Of a stretch of DNA of 64,000 nt, positions 32,119 through 42,159 are shown piece by piece (position 1 is the first letter of the stretch; each line of letters starts with the position of its first letter). Made by a program: the position numbers and the translations under genes. This DNA comes from an uncultured Flavobacteriaceae bacterium (GTDB lineage: Bacteria; Bacteroidota; Bacteroidia; Flavobacteriales; Flavobacteriaceae), in assembly GCA_947493175.1 (NCBI GenBank), contig CANLQD010000005.1, positions 248,001-312,000 of the forward strand, in the 5' to 3' direction. The notes beneath the pieces are model-generated. The model saw only the letters and a program-made list of their open reading frames with translations, did no database searches and was not told the origin of the DNA.

Positions 32119-35100
32119 TTAGTTTTCATTAATATTAAATCGTTTTTCCGCCGTTAGCCATTTATAGAGAACAGGCACTACCAAAAGCGTCAATAAGGTA
32201 GAGGATACCATACCTCCTATGAGTGTCCAACCTAAAGGCGACCATAAGGAAGTGCCCTGAAATGTGAGCGGCATTAATCCTAAAATGGTTGTAAGTGACG
32301 TTAAAACAATGGGGGTAAATCGTTTTTTTGAAGCTTCTGAAATGGCATCTATCTTATTTTGTCCTTCTGCCATTAATTGATTGGTATAATCTACGAGTAT
32401 GATAGAATTGTTAACCACGATTCCGATGAGACTAATAAAACCAACAAAGGCAAAGAACGAGAAAGACCATCCTGATATCCATAGGGCAATGAACGACCCG
32501 CTAATCGCCAACGGAATTGCCGAAAAGATGATAAGCGGCTGACGTATGGATTTGAATTGCAATACGAGCACTGCAAAAATTAGGATAAGCGAACTAATCA
32601 ATAGAAAACCAAGATCTCCAAAGCTTTCAGATTGGGTTTCGAACTCTCCACCTACAAAATATTCATATCCTTCTGGCCACTGATATTCATCTAACTTTTC
32701 TATAATAGCTTGGGTATATTCCGAAGTCTTATCCGGATCTTTTACGTTTGCCGTTACCGCAGTATTCAGCTCTGTGTTATAATGGTCGATTTTGGCATAA
32801 TCTTCCTCAAACGTTAAACTTGCCACCTGACTTAGAGGAATATTTTTTCCTTTATTGGTAGGAACATATACTTTGTAAAAGTCATCGAGTGTTTGTTCAT
32901 TTTCAATAGGTAATCGTATGACCAAGGGGTAATCTTCATCATCACCATCAACCGATACCTTGTCAATGGTAAGTCCATTGAGACTGGCACGAACTGTGCG
33001 GTCTATATCAATAATAGAAACGCCATATAACGCAGCTTTGTCTCTATTTATTTTGATTTTGATATCAGTTTTGGCAACTGCGAGAGGGTTATTTACATCA
33101 ATGGTTCCTTCACTCTCACGAACAATTGTTTCAACATCTCTTGAGATATCCTTTAGTACTTTTATATCATCACCGACCAAGAGGATTTCTATGGGCGCTT
33201 CAAAGGGCGCTCCGTTTTTAAGCTCACTAAAACTGATTTGTGCCTCGGGATAATCGTTGAACTTTTTACGAAATTGACTCAGTGTACCATAAAATTTTTG
33301 TGCATCCCATTCCTTAAAATTGACCAGTACCTGTCCGTGATATGTTTTATATTCTTCTGGAATGCGATTATAGTATACTTGCGGATTTCCATGTCCTGCG
33401 TTGGTTGTATAATCCTTGACGTACTCCGTAGTATCAAGAACGGTTTCTATAAATTTCAGGGTTTTATCGGTATGCTTAATATTACTGGAATAAGGATGGT
33501 CTACATTTATAAGCAATAAAGGCTTATCGGCTGTTGGAAAGAAACTAACCCCAATACTAGGAAATAATGCCACAGAACCCACTAATGCGCCTACACCGAT
33601 AGCTATAATTACTACCCCACGACGCAGGGCAAAATTTAATGCAGGCGCATAGATACGTTTAATAAAACCATCTAGTTTACGCGTAATATAATTGTCTTTT
33701 ATCCGTTTCTTCTTCCTTAAGATTTTACTGGCCATGATAGGTGTAAAAGTCAAGGCAAGTACCAACGATGCACACAAAACGTAAATTACGGTTAGTGGTA
33801 AGCTACGTAAAAACGTACCGGGACCACTGTTTAATAAAGAAAGTGGTTCAAAGGCCAATACTGTGGTTACGGTTGAACTTACAATAGCATAACCTACTTC
33901 ACTAGTGCCTTTTGCGGCAGCTTCCCATAGATTAAATCCTTCCCTTCTAAACCGAACGATGTTTTCAATGACCACGATACCGTTATCCACTAATAGTCCA
34001 AGAGCAATTACCAATGCGGCAATGGAAATCTGTTGAAGAGCAAAACCAGTAATGTCCAATACGGTAATAGCAATCAATATAGAAAGTGGAATCACAATCA
34101 TAATGACCAATGCCGGTCGCCAACCCAAGAATAATAATATTATAAGGCCTACGAGAAAAATACCCTGAAAGAGGTTGGATATAAAATCATTGATTCTTAA
34201 TGCTACTGCTGGCGCTTGCTCAAAGGCGGTTTCGATTTGTAGTACAGCTGGAATGCCCTTTTCAAAATTTTCCTTTGTCATTTGAAGCTCTTCTGCCAGA
34301 CTCAGGATATTTGTTCCCTTTTTTTGAAGAACGGATACGTGTATGGCCTTTTTTCCCTTGTAACGCGCAATCCATCTGGGATCTTCGTAGTTAAAATCTA
34401 CAGTTGCCACATCTTTGAGATATACATTTTGGTTACTTGTAGATAGGATTACAGTATTACGTATTTCATCTAGGTCCTTAAAGCTTCCTGAAGATTTTAA
34501 ATTAAAAGAAAGGTTGCCGCCATCAATTTTTCCACCAGGGATATTACTGTTGTTCTGTTGCAGTACACTTATGATTTGACCAAGATTGATATTGAGACTG
34601 GATAGTTTTTGAAAATCCAGACTGATACGTATTTCTTCTTGGGGATTTGCCTCTATCTCTACCTTTTTTACCTGAGCTATTTTTTTAATTTCCGTTTCAA
34701 AGTCCTCGGCATAGTCATATAGTATTTTATAAGGAAGTGTTTCCGATACAAAAGCATATTGCTGTACGGCAACCCTGTCTTCTGGTTTGTATTGTGAGAC
34801 ATCCAGTTCTATAATTCCGTCCGGAAGCGTGTTGCGTATCTGATTGACTTCAGCAAGGATATCATCGTACTTTGCATCGTAATCGATTCCAAATTCTGCT
34901 TCTACCTGTATTACGGCAAGACCGTTGCCAATCTCTGTGCGTATTTCCCTGATGTCGTCTATCTCATCTACTACGTCCTCTATAGGGTCTACGACCAATT
35001 CTTCCATATCTTCGGGGCTCGTTCCAGGATATACAACAACAATGGTATAGTTGGGCAGTGACAAAAATGGGTCCTCTGAACGTGGCATACTGTTGTAGGT

Positions 35101-35181
35101 ACGTATGCCCAAAAACAAGACCAGTGCAACTGCCGTTAGTACGAACAGGTAGTTTTTAAGTGCTATTTCAGGTAATTTCAT
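32119..35181 (-). CDS. RND efflux permease (AcrB/HAE1 family)
   Basis: A proton-driven multidrug exporter of about 1020 residues and 12 membrane helices. Landmarks are the start MKLPEIALKNYLFVLTAVAL, the first periplasmic loop NSMPRSEDPFLSLPNYTIVV, the TM4 motif ALGLLVDNGIVVIENIVRF with the proton-relay Asp, and GFISLIGIVVNNSIILVDYT in the second half. It lacks the metal-site signatures of CusA. The ATG at 35181 leaves room for an AGAAAG ribosome site after the membrane-fusion gene; an upstream start at 35199 would overlap. It works with the MFP and TolC proteins encoded just upstream. Confidence 0.95.
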   Translation of the reverse strand: MKLPEIALKNYLFVLTAVALVLFLGIRTYNSMPRSEDPFLSLPNYTIVVVYPGTSPEDMEELVVDPIEDVVDEIDDIREIRTEIGNGLAVIQVEAEFGIDYDAKYDDILAEVNQIRNTLPDGIIELDVSQYKPEDRVAVQQYAFVSETLPYKILYDYAEDFETEIKKIAQVKKVEIEANPQEEIRISLDFQKLSSLNINLGQIISVLQQNNSNIPGGKIDGGNLSFNLKSSGSFKDLDEIRNTVILSTSNQNVYLKDVATVDFNYEDPRWIARYKGKKAIHVSVLQKKGTNILSLAEELQMTKENFEKGIPAVLQIETAFEQAPAVALRINDFISNLFQGIFLVGLIILLFLGWRPALVIMIVIPLSILIAITVLDITGFALQQISIAALVIALGLLVDNGIVVIENIVRFRREGFNLWEAAAKGTSEVGYAIVSSTVTTVLAFEPLSLLNSGPGTFLRSLPLTVIYVLCASLVLALTFTPIMASKILRKKKRIKDNYITRKLDGFIKRIYAPALNFALRRGVVIIAIGVGALVGSVALFPSIGVSFFPTADKPLLLINVDHPYSSNIKHTDKTLKFIETVLDTTEYVKDYTTNAGHGNPQVYYNRIPEEYKTYHGQVLVNFKEWDAQKFYGTLSQFRKKFNDYPEAQISFSELKNGAPFEAPIEILLVGDDIKVLKDISRDVETIVRESEGTIDVNNPLAVAKTDIKIKINRDKAALYGVSIIDIDRTVRASLNGLTIDKVSVDGDDEDYPLVIRLPIENEQTLDDFYKVYVPTNKGKNIPLSQVASLTFEEDYAKIDHYNTELNTAVTANVKDPDKTSEYTQAIIEKLDEYQWPEGYEYFVGGEFETQSESFGDLGFLLISSLILIFAVLVLQFKSIRQPLIIFSAIPLAISGSFIALWISGWSFSFFAFVGFISLIGIVVNNSIILVDYTNQLMAEGQNKIDAISEASKKRFTPIVLTSLTTILGLMPLTFQGTSLWSPLGWTLIGGMVSSTLLTLLVVPVLYKWLTAEKRFNINEN

Positions 35182-35185
35182 CTTT

Positions 35186-36238
35186 CTAGTTTTTAACAAC
35201 TTTAATACTATCCTGGTCTCTTAAATATGCGGCCCCTTTGGTAACGACTGCGCCTTTTTCCGGTAAACTGGTTTTAGAAATCAAGAAATAATCTTTGCGT
35301 ATTTCCTGTAGTTCTACCTCTTTTCTTGATACTGTTTGATTATCCGTGGTATAATAGATAATGGCTTTTTTATCCGAGCCCTCAACCAGAGCATTGATAG
35401 GTACTTTTAGCCCTTCATTGTTTTGGCTTGGATAAACAGATACATTCCCTATGAAACCATTCTTTATTAATGGCTGGTTCTCTTTAAAGCTCACTTCTAC
35501 TTCAAAAAGACCTGTCTGTGGATTTGCGGTTTCTGTTATCTCTGAAACTTTTATGGGATATTTTGCTTTCGCAAAAGCATCAAACTCAACGATGCCTTCA
35601 TCCCCGATATTGAGCTTGATGACATCTTTATCAGATAGTCCAAAGCGCAGGATTTTTGCACCTTTACTTCCCGAACTACCTATTTTATAGATGGGCTGTC
35701 CCGGACTTACCAGCTCGCCTTCTTCAACATAACGTTCCAGAACTTTTCCATTGATGGGCATGATAATTATGGAATACCTGCGATTGAACTGGGCGATGTC
35801 ATATTGAGATTTTGCCAAGTCTTGTCGGGTTTGTGCGTTCTGATAATTTTCCAGTGTGCCAACGGTATCTTTATAGAGCATTCTAGCACGTTCAGAATCT
35901 CGTGCAGATTTGTCATAATTAAACTTTGCAGTAGCCAATTGTGCATTTATTTCTTGTAAATCAAGGCTGGCGATTTGTTTTCCGCGGTTTACGCGGTTGC
36001 CTTCTTCAACATTTAATTTTCTAAGTATTCCGCCTGTTTTAAAAGAGAGTGTGATTTCTTCCTTTGAAGCTACACGCCCTGTAGCGATGACAGGTTCAGT
36101 TGCTTTTAAGGTAGCTATGGCTTCTACACTTACATTTTTGGCAACACTTGTTTTTTGTTTTTCCTCTTTTACATAGTCTTGCTTACAAGCGACCAAGGTT
36201 GAGAGTATTGCGATACATAATAGGATTGAATTTTTCAT
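35186..36238 (-). CDS. RND efflux membrane-fusion (HlyD/AcrA-like) lipoprotein
   Basis: A periplasmic adaptor of about 350 residues. The start at 36238 is chosen because it yields a lipoprotein signal MKNSILLCIAILSTLVAC. The body has the barrel/lipoyl pattern ATGRVASKEEITLSFKTGGI, GNRVNRGKQIASLDLQEINA, a helical hairpin (about 110-160) and NGKVLERYVEEGELVSPGQP. It begins 1 base after the TolC gene and precedes the permease by 4 bases. Confidence 0.93.
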   Translation of the reverse strand: MKNSILLCIAILSTLVACKQDYVKEEKQKTSVAKNVSVEAIATLKATEPVIATGRVASKEEITLSFKTGGILRKLNVEEGNRVNRGKQIASLDLQEINAQLATAKFNYDKSARDSERARMLYKDTVGTLENYQNAQTRQDLAKSQYDIAQFNRRYSIIIMPINGKVLERYVEEGELVSPGQPIYKIGSSGSKGAKILRFGLSDKDVIKLNIGDEGIVEFDAFAKAKYPIKVSEITETANPQTGLFEVEVSFKENQPLIKNGFIGNVSVYPSQNNEGLKVPINALVEGSDKKAIIYYTTDNQTVSRKEVELQEIRKDYFLISKTSLPEKGAVVTKGAAYLRDQDSIKVVKN

Positions 36239-36239
36239 T

Positions 36240-37622
36240 TTATTGGTATTGAGTGACACGCTTAATATTTGCTTCGGCGATTTTAATATTGTTTCTGGCA
36301 ATGGATTCATTGAGTCGGGCAGTGGTAAGGTCTGTTCTGGCTTCATTGAATTCCACCAGCAGGACTTGACTGATTTTATATTTCTTTGAAATAATTGCGA
36401 AATTTTCTTCGGAAAGCTTCAGTTCTGAAAGACGAGCATTATGCACTGCAATGGCCTCATCATATTCATAGATGGCAGATGAAACTTCTAGTTTTATTCT
36501 ATTTTTAACATCTGTGTACTCGGCTTCCAACCGGTCTTTTTCAAAAGTGGCCTTACGTATTTTTGATTTATTTCCTCCACCTTGAAAAATGGGCCAAGAA
36601 AGATTGAAGCTTACCAGATAGTAATCTTGATTGTTATCAAATTCATAACCAAATCCCTGATATCCCACAAAGCCTGCTACCGAAATATCTGGTATGAGAT
36701 AATTTTTATTACGTTTTAGTTCGTAGTCCTGAGCCTCGATACCACTCTCAATTTGGGATATTTCACTACGACTACTTATGGCATTTTGTTCTAAATCTGA
36801 AACTTGATAAATACTAGTATTGGGCAATGCGGATTCATCTATATCAATAGGTGAAGTCAATTCTCGGTTTAATAAATAATTAAAAAAGTTTCTTGAAGTG
36901 TTGAGCTGTTTTATAGCTGTTGCAAGTTGTGCATCAATCTGATAAAGTTGAGCTTCTGCACTGTATAGGGCATCCTTGGTAGCGATATCATACTTTACAA
37001 ATTTCGTATTGACCTTCACCAATTCTTTAACGACCAGTCGCGTACTATCTAAAATTCTCTTTTGCTCTATAAGTTTTATATAATTGTAATAGCCTTTGCG
37101 TATTTCAAATTCAAGCTTGTTTTTATAAGCTTCCTCTTTTGCAATACCTACATTGAGTTGTGATTGCTTCGCTTTGTATCCATAATAAATATCAGTATTG
37201 AGAATGGGCTGCACGATACTGATTTTAGTTTCATGAAAATCGTTGGTCAATATGGGTTCGCTGACATTTTGAATGTTAGTGGGTAAATTATTATTGCCCG
37301 TCAATTGATTTATAGCAGCATTTGTGGGGTTGACTAAATCTCCTGCTGGGACGTCTATGGTACGCCCACCATTAGCAAGCAAATAACTGGCATCAAAAGT
37401 GATGTTAGGAAAGAAAAGACTTTTAGAAATATTTTTTTCCTCGTTGGCAATTTGGGTGTTGATTTGTTGCTGTACATACGCTTGGTTGTTTTTGAGACCT
37501 ATCTGCACATACTCATCAACTATGGTTTGTGCATTGACCACTAAAGAAGCCAGTAGCATAAAAACTGCCAAGTATATATTTAGGAAAGACGGTGTTTTAA
37601 GGTTTGTTATCACGACATACAT
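36240..37622 (-). CDS. TolC family outer-membrane efflux channel
   Basis: A 460-residue TolC-like channel with a signal peptide (LNIYLAVFMLLASLVVNAQ) and two OEP domains of long helices, such as QTIVDEYVQIGLKNNQAYVQ at the start and VLLVEFNEARTDLTTARLNE near the end. It is the promoter-proximal gene of the pump operon and faces the LytS-like kinase gene across a 238-base control region with repeats. Confidence 0.93.
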   Translation of the reverse strand: MYVVITNLKTPSFLNIYLAVFMLLASLVVNAQTIVDEYVQIGLKNNQAYVQQQINTQIANEEKNISKSLFFPNITFDASYLLANGGRTIDVPAGDLVNPTNAAINQLTGNNNLPTNIQNVSEPILTNDFHETKISIVQPILNTDIYYGYKAKQSQLNVGIAKEEAYKNKLEFEIRKGYYNYIKLIEQKRILDSTRLVVKELVKVNTKFVKYDIATKDALYSAEAQLYQIDAQLATAIKQLNTSRNFFNYLLNRELTSPIDIDESALPNTSIYQVSDLEQNAISSRSEISQIESGIEAQDYELKRNKNYLIPDISVAGFVGYQGFGYEFDNNQDYYLVSFNLSWPIFQGGGNKSKIRKATFEKDRLEAEYTDVKNRIKLEVSSAIYEYDEAIAVHNARLSELKLSEENFAIISKKYKISQVLLVEFNEARTDLTTARLNESIARNNIKIAEANIKRVTQYQ

Positions 37623-37699
37623 TTTTTAAATCGTATCAAAAGTGTATGTATTTGCGCATTTGCGAAAGCGGATTAAATTGAGGGGTCATATAACTCTTT

Positions 37700-37803
37700 G
37701 AAGTGTAGAATGACCTATTTGAAGCGTTTTGAAAGTTTCAATAATCAGCTAATTGCAGTTTAAGTTGTATAATGACAGTTCGAGGTGTAATATGACAGTT
37801 CGT
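37700..37803. promoter_or_regulatory. LytTR-type direct repeats between RND operon and two-component genes
   Basis: The divergent region holds three related units of form GTGTA-n-AATGACnnTT: near 37704, at about 37764-37782 and at about 37784-37802. The last two share TGACAGTTCG with a 20-base period. Tandem imperfect repeats one to two helical turns apart are the usual target of LytTR response regulators, and one is encoded at 38943-39698. They probably couple pump expression to the LytS/LytTR pair. Confidence 0.6.
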
Positions 37804-37860
37804 ACATAAGATTATCTATTTCTTAAAAAAGAAAATTATCTTTATAAACATTTATCTATC

Positions 37861-38943
37861 ATGCGAATAAATAAGAACATACGGAAATTTGGGTTCAGGC
37901 TACTGGTCGTAATTGCGGTATTTTTCAGTATTAAACTTACGATTGATGCAGATGAATATGGTCAAGATTTATTTGGGACGGAGAGCTTGTTTTATTTCTT
38001 TTCTGCGCTTTTTTTCTTTTTAGGAACTTGGGAACTGAACGATTGGTTGATTAAAAAGCATCTGTCCCGTAGAGGAAGTAAGGCATTAAATTGGACTTCC
38101 GGATTGGTCATATTGGGCAAGACGCTTCTTTTTGTGTTGCCCATCTTTGCTATTGTATATTATGTAGGTATTTATCATTTGGATGATATATTGCAAATCA
38201 ATCCCTCAAATCCATCGCTTCAGTTTAGGTCAGATTTTCTAAGGGCATCATTACTTGCAGTTACCACGATTGTTTTTAACCTTTTATATTTTGCCGAAAA
38301 AGTACGTAAAGAATTGGAAATTAGGCTCGGCAAGGTAGAGCGCGAGCTTCTAGATACGAAATACAAAAGTCTTAAAAGTCAAATCAGTCCCCATTTTTTG
38401 TTCAATAGCCTAAACACGTTAACGGCATTGATGTATGAAGATAGGGATTTGGCTTCTGATTTTGTGACACGCCTGTCTTCCTGTTATCGGTATATTCTTG
38501 ATAACAGAGAGACCGATTTAGTGAGACTGGACAAAGAGCTACAATTCTTGGATTCCTTTATTTTTATGATGGACGTACGTCATAAAATGTCCGTACGGAT
38601 AACGACCCAGATTGATGTAAACCCCTTTGAATATTCGATACCTACCTTGTCTTTGCAAATGCTGGTAGAAAATGCGTTAAAACATAATTACTATTCAAAC
38701 GAGCAACCCTTGATTATTGCCATATCCGTAACGCCAGAAACGATTATTGTAGAAAACACGCTGAGAAAGAGAAAAGAGGTAGAACCTTCCACACAGATGG
38801 GTATCGAAAATATTAAAAAACGCTATGGTCACTATACCAACCAAAAGGTAAAAGTTGAAGCTAAAGATAATTTGTTCAAGGTAACCTTACCATCCCTAAA
38901 ACAGAATGCGAACGAACGACCACACCTACAAATTGTATCCTGA
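37861..38943 (+). CDS. LytS-like sensor histidine kinase
   Basis: A 360-residue membrane kinase with about four N-terminal helices (to about residue 140) and a His_kinase domain. The phospho-acceptor region is SQISPHFLFNSLNTLTALMY (about 172-191). The ATPase part includes LVENALKHNYYS (about 269-280) and MGIENIKKRYGH (about 317-328). There is no large extracytoplasmic sensor domain. It overlaps its response regulator (TGATG) and diverges from the RND operon. Confidence 0.92.
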   Translation: MRINKNIRKFGFRLLVVIAVFFSIKLTIDADEYGQDLFGTESLFYFFSALFFFLGTWELNDWLIKKHLSRRGSKALNWTSGLVILGKTLLFVLPIFAIVYYVGIYHLDDILQINPSNPSLQFRSDFLRASLLAVTTIVFNLLYFAEKVRKELEIRLGKVERELLDTKYKSLKSQISPHFLFNSLNTLTALMYEDRDLASDFVTRLSSCYRYILDNRETDLVRLDKELQFLDSFIFMMDVRHKMSVRITTQIDVNPFEYSIPTLSLQMLVENALKHNYYSNEQPLIIAISVTPETIIVENTLRKRKEVEPSTQMGIENIKKRYGHYTNQKVKVEAKDNLFKVTLPSLKQNANERPHLQIVS

Positions 38944-39698
38944 TGAAAGCATTAATCGTAGAAGATGAACAAATCGCCTCAAAACGACTTGCTACACTGA
39001 TAGCCGAGGTAGCGCCCCATATAGAAATTTGTGAGGTTATTCATTCCGTTGAAAGTGGTAAGAAATATTTGGACAGCAATGCACTGCCTGATTTGATTTT
39101 TTTGGATATTCAGTTGAACGATGGTTATGGTTTCGACATTCTGGACCACATAGAGAAACACCCACCCATTATATTCACCACTGCTTATAATGAGTATGCC
39201 ATACGTGGCTTTAAGTATAACAGTATTGATTATTTATTGAAACCTATTGATAAAAAGGACTTGGCCAGGGCGCTATCTAAACTCGAGGATTTTCCTTATG
39301 TTCCCAAAGAAAGCTCTGAAAACAACCTGGAAAGCTTTAAAAATATATTTCAGAAAGAGTATAAACATCGTTTTATGGTAAAAGTGGGAAACCATTTTAG
39401 CACATTTAATGTCGAAGATATCTGCTACTTTAAATCTCATGATGGCATGATATGGCTTTGCAATACTGTTGGAAAAGAATTTCCTATAGAATATAGTCTT
39501 GACCAGTTGGAAGAAATTCTAAACCCTATAGATTTTTTTAGAATCAATAGAAAATATATTGTTGCTTTAAAATCCGTGAATGAAATCCATAACTACTTCA
39601 ATAGCAGACTACTTCTAAAGCTTCAACCTAGAACGGAAGAACAAATTATTGTTTCTAGAAACCGAACTAGTGATTTTAAGCGATGGTTGGATATGTGA
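38943..39698 (+). CDS. LytTR family response regulator
   Basis: A 251-residue regulator. The receiver domain has D8-E9 in VEDEQIASKRL, phospho-acceptor D55 in DLIFLDIQLNDG, and K103 in SIDYLLKPIDKKD. The C-terminal LytTR DNA-binding domain starts near residue 140 (KHRFMVKVGNHFSTFNVEDI) and ends RNRTSDFKRWLDM. It presumably binds the repeats at 37700-37803 and controls the RND pump. The partner kinase is encoded directly upstream. Confidence 0.93.
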   Translation: MKALIVEDEQIASKRLATLIAEVAPHIEICEVIHSVESGKKYLDSNALPDLIFLDIQLNDGYGFDILDHIEKHPPIIFTTAYNEYAIRGFKYNSIDYLLKPIDKKDLARALSKLEDFPYVPKESSENNLESFKNIFQKEYKHRFMVKVGNHFSTFNVEDICYFKSHDGMIWLCNTVGKEFPIEYSLDQLEEILNPIDFFRINRKYIVALKSVNEIHNYFNSRLLLKLQPRTEEQIIVSRNRTSDFKRWLDM

Positions 39699-39785
39699 AT
39701 AGGTTCTTGTGTTTAATGATTTTTTGCTTTTACGAAAGCAAAAACAAGTAATTACATATAGCCCTTGTGGTGTTTCAGTTTTTAA

Positions 39786-40409
39786 TTAATCTTTTAGCAT
39801 CACTATTTCACTAAGAACCAATTTTGCTTTTTTGGCAATTTTGGAAGAACTTTCAATGGTATGGTCTCCTATTAAACTATCAAATTCACGAGGCATTATA
39901 TCACCTGGATAATCTAAACTTCCATAAATTCTGCGTTTATCTAGTTGACCATCATTCCATTGTATATCACCGGAATAGTCCCATTCAAGTCCGTAAAATG
40001 TAAACGGTTTTTTATTAAAGGCCTCAAGTTGATCAATGTCGGTTCCAATGGTGATACCTTCTTTGGTTTTCCAATCCGTATTTTTCCCGAATACTCTTAT
40101 AGATACTAATTTGTTAAAGTTTAATGTGTCGTCTTCCCAAACGAACTCAACTTCATTTTTTGTATTAGGAAAAAGTAAGGTATTCGCATATTCGCCCATA
40201 CCTTCTGGGTAATATCCTTTTGACCTTCTCACATCCGTTCCGAAAACTTCTTTTAATTTTTTTTCAGAATCAAATGACAATAGGCTATCTAACGGAAAAT
40301 CTATTTTAATTTTACTGTTAGCGACAGCATTTTTATTGTTTTTATCCGATTTATCGGAACAACTTCCTATTATGAACAGGATTAATGACAGTTGAATTAT
40401 TTTCTTCAT
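39786..40409 (-). CDS. Hypothetical lipoprotein
   Basis: A 207-residue lipoprotein with lipobox IIGSC (residues 13-17) and a Lys/Asn-rich linker (SDKSDKNNKNAVANSK). The folded part (about 35-207) is not recognised; it includes LKEVFGTDVRRSKGYYPEGM and TIGTDIDQLEAFNKKPFTFY, which recalls small periplasmic proteins with a conserved GxxLxxLxxLN motif. It is convergent with the response regulator gene and sits between the pump cargo and the mobilisation genes. Confidence 0.6.
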   Translation of the reverse strand: MKKIIQLSLILFIIGSCSDKSDKNNKNAVANSKIKIDFPLDSLLSFDSEKKLKEVFGTDVRRSKGYYPEGMGEYANTLLFPNTKNEVEFVWEDDTLNFNKLVSIRVFGKNTDWKTKEGITIGTDIDQLEAFNKKPFTFYGLEWDYSGDIQWNDGQLDKRRIYGSLDYPGDIMPREFDSLIGDHTIESSSKIAKKAKLVLSEIVMLKD

Positions 40410-40573
40410 TTTTTATGTTTAAATTCCCCTATTCCCAGGGTTTTTTACGTAACGATTTTAATGGTTTGCTGGAACCTATTTTTCTGTAACGAGTTATATC
40501 AATTATAAATATACCATTATCATAGTAATTTACTGGGGCTGTGAAAATGTTTTGCCCGACAAGAAGTTATTTA

Positions 40574-42154
40574 CTAACTAAATATAGACCTAGCCTCCTC
40601 ATAAATTCTTTCAAAATTAGCCGCTAAATTAGCTTGGGAAAATTGATTGGTATTATGGATAAGTTCCCTCTTAATGTTTGCTAACTTAAACTGAACTTTT
40701 TTATCCTTCCCATCAGCATAAGTGATGAACTCTCCTTGTTTTAATCTAAAGAAAACATCTGCTCTGATTTTAGGAATTTCTTTTTCTCCAGTTGTAATTC
40801 GTGTATCAAAATCAAGGTTATGTCCACGGCTAATACTCTTCGTTGGGTCTTTGATGATTTCAAAAAAGCGTTCGTAATACTTTGCGGTGTCTGGGTCATT
40901 GACCTTGCCGAAAAACTGGTAAGACAGATTGCTTAAAATCGCTTTGCTTGCCTTATCGCCATACATCATATCGTTCTGGATTTTGTCCTGCATCACATAG
41001 ATGGTTGCGATATCGTAACTACGCAATGTGGCGGGAATCCGATGCATATTTAATAATCGTATGGTAGGCGCTTCTTCCATCAATAAAAATGAAGGTTTGG
41101 AACTTCGCACACTCATCTGTTTTGTAATGGTGTGCATGATGGTGGCAATAACAGGCGAATATGATGTTTCGAATTTCGGGTTATTCACAATTGAAATTAC
41201 TGCTGGATTTTCTGGACTATTGATATTAAGAGGTACTTCGTCTGCTGATAACGCCATAAAAATGCGTTGTGTGCTAATTCGTTTCAGCGCATTGGCCAAA
41301 GTACTTTTTACGCCTGCGGTCTGTCTATCAGAATCCCTTCCACTAATAAAAGCATCTGCCATTGCTCTTGATGCAGTATTGGTTTCCAAAAATTGGATAA
41401 GGCTATTTGTATCCAATAATTGATAAATGGCTATCAAATGTGGTAGCGTGCAGTATTCAGGATAGTCGGTTTTCAGTTTCCAAATCAAGCCACCAATCAA
41501 ACCTTCAGCCGCATCATTGAAGAATTTTGTTGTGCCGGTCGTTCCGCTTTCTCTTTGTTCCAAAAGGTTCTCTATCAACACCCTTGACACCTCATTTACG
41601 CTTTCCTCGTTATCTAAATAGCGAGGTGCGATAGGATTTACCCTATGGATGATTTTATCAAAGGAAATGACCTTAAACGGGATATCGCTATCCTTGAAAA
41701 GCGGATACGCCATTTCGGTTAGTTCAAAGTCCTTGTAATCGTGGATGATTCCGCAAAAGTTCTCTTTCCTGAAGTGTTTCAAAAATCCATAGACCACACT
41801 TTCAGTCTTACCGCTTCCCGCAGAACCGATAATAGATGCGCCACGTTTAATATTATCTAATTTGAAGTTTCCTTTGTTTGTAACAAAATTGACTTGGTAT
41901 TTAGAATTTCCATTCTGTGCACTTTCAGTCTTATGCAGAAAAACATACAAGACTGTATTAATTAGTAGTAGCGGACAAACTAGATAAAATAATATCGGCA
42001 CCACTTCATTTTCTTTAGCCACGTAGAACACCAAAATTGAAAGTAATGCGATATTCAATAGAAAGGCATATCTGTTTACCCGAAACATCGCATAGAAAAC
42101 AGTACTGGTTAGACCAATAATTGAAAGTACTGTTATGACGTTATCTATCTCCAT
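40574..42154 (-). CDS. Type IV coupling protein (VirD4/TraG-like)
   Basis: A 526-residue coupling ATPase that brings the relaxase-DNA complex to the channel. It has two to three N-terminal membrane helices (to about residue 70). Walker A is GSAGSGKTESVVYGF near 90, and the Walker-B-like PSFLLMEEAPTIRLLNMHRI is near 348. The C-terminus (EIPKIRADVFFRLKQGEFIT) fits T4CPs of Bacteroidetes elements. It lies 5 bases behind the relaxase gene. Confidence 0.9.
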   Translation of the reverse strand: MEIDNVITVLSIIGLTSTVFYAMFRVNRYAFLLNIALLSILVFYVAKENEVVPILFYLVCPLLLINTVLYVFLHKTESAQNGNSKYQVNFVTNKGNFKLDNIKRGASIIGSAGSGKTESVVYGFLKHFRKENFCGIIHDYKDFELTEMAYPLFKDSDIPFKVISFDKIIHRVNPIAPRYLDNEESVNEVSRVLIENLLEQRESGTTGTTKFFNDAAEGLIGGLIWKLKTDYPEYCTLPHLIAIYQLLDTNSLIQFLETNTASRAMADAFISGRDSDRQTAGVKSTLANALKRISTQRIFMALSADEVPLNINSPENPAVISIVNNPKFETSYSPVIATIMHTITKQMSVRSSKPSFLLMEEAPTIRLLNMHRIPATLRSYDIATIYVMQDKIQNDMMYGDKASKAILSNLSYQFFGKVNDPDTAKYYERFFEIIKDPTKSISRGHNLDFDTRITTGEKEIPKIRADVFFRLKQGEFITYADGKDKKVQFKLANIKRELIHNTNQFSQANLAANFERIYEEARSIFS

Positions 42155-42159
42155 AGGTG

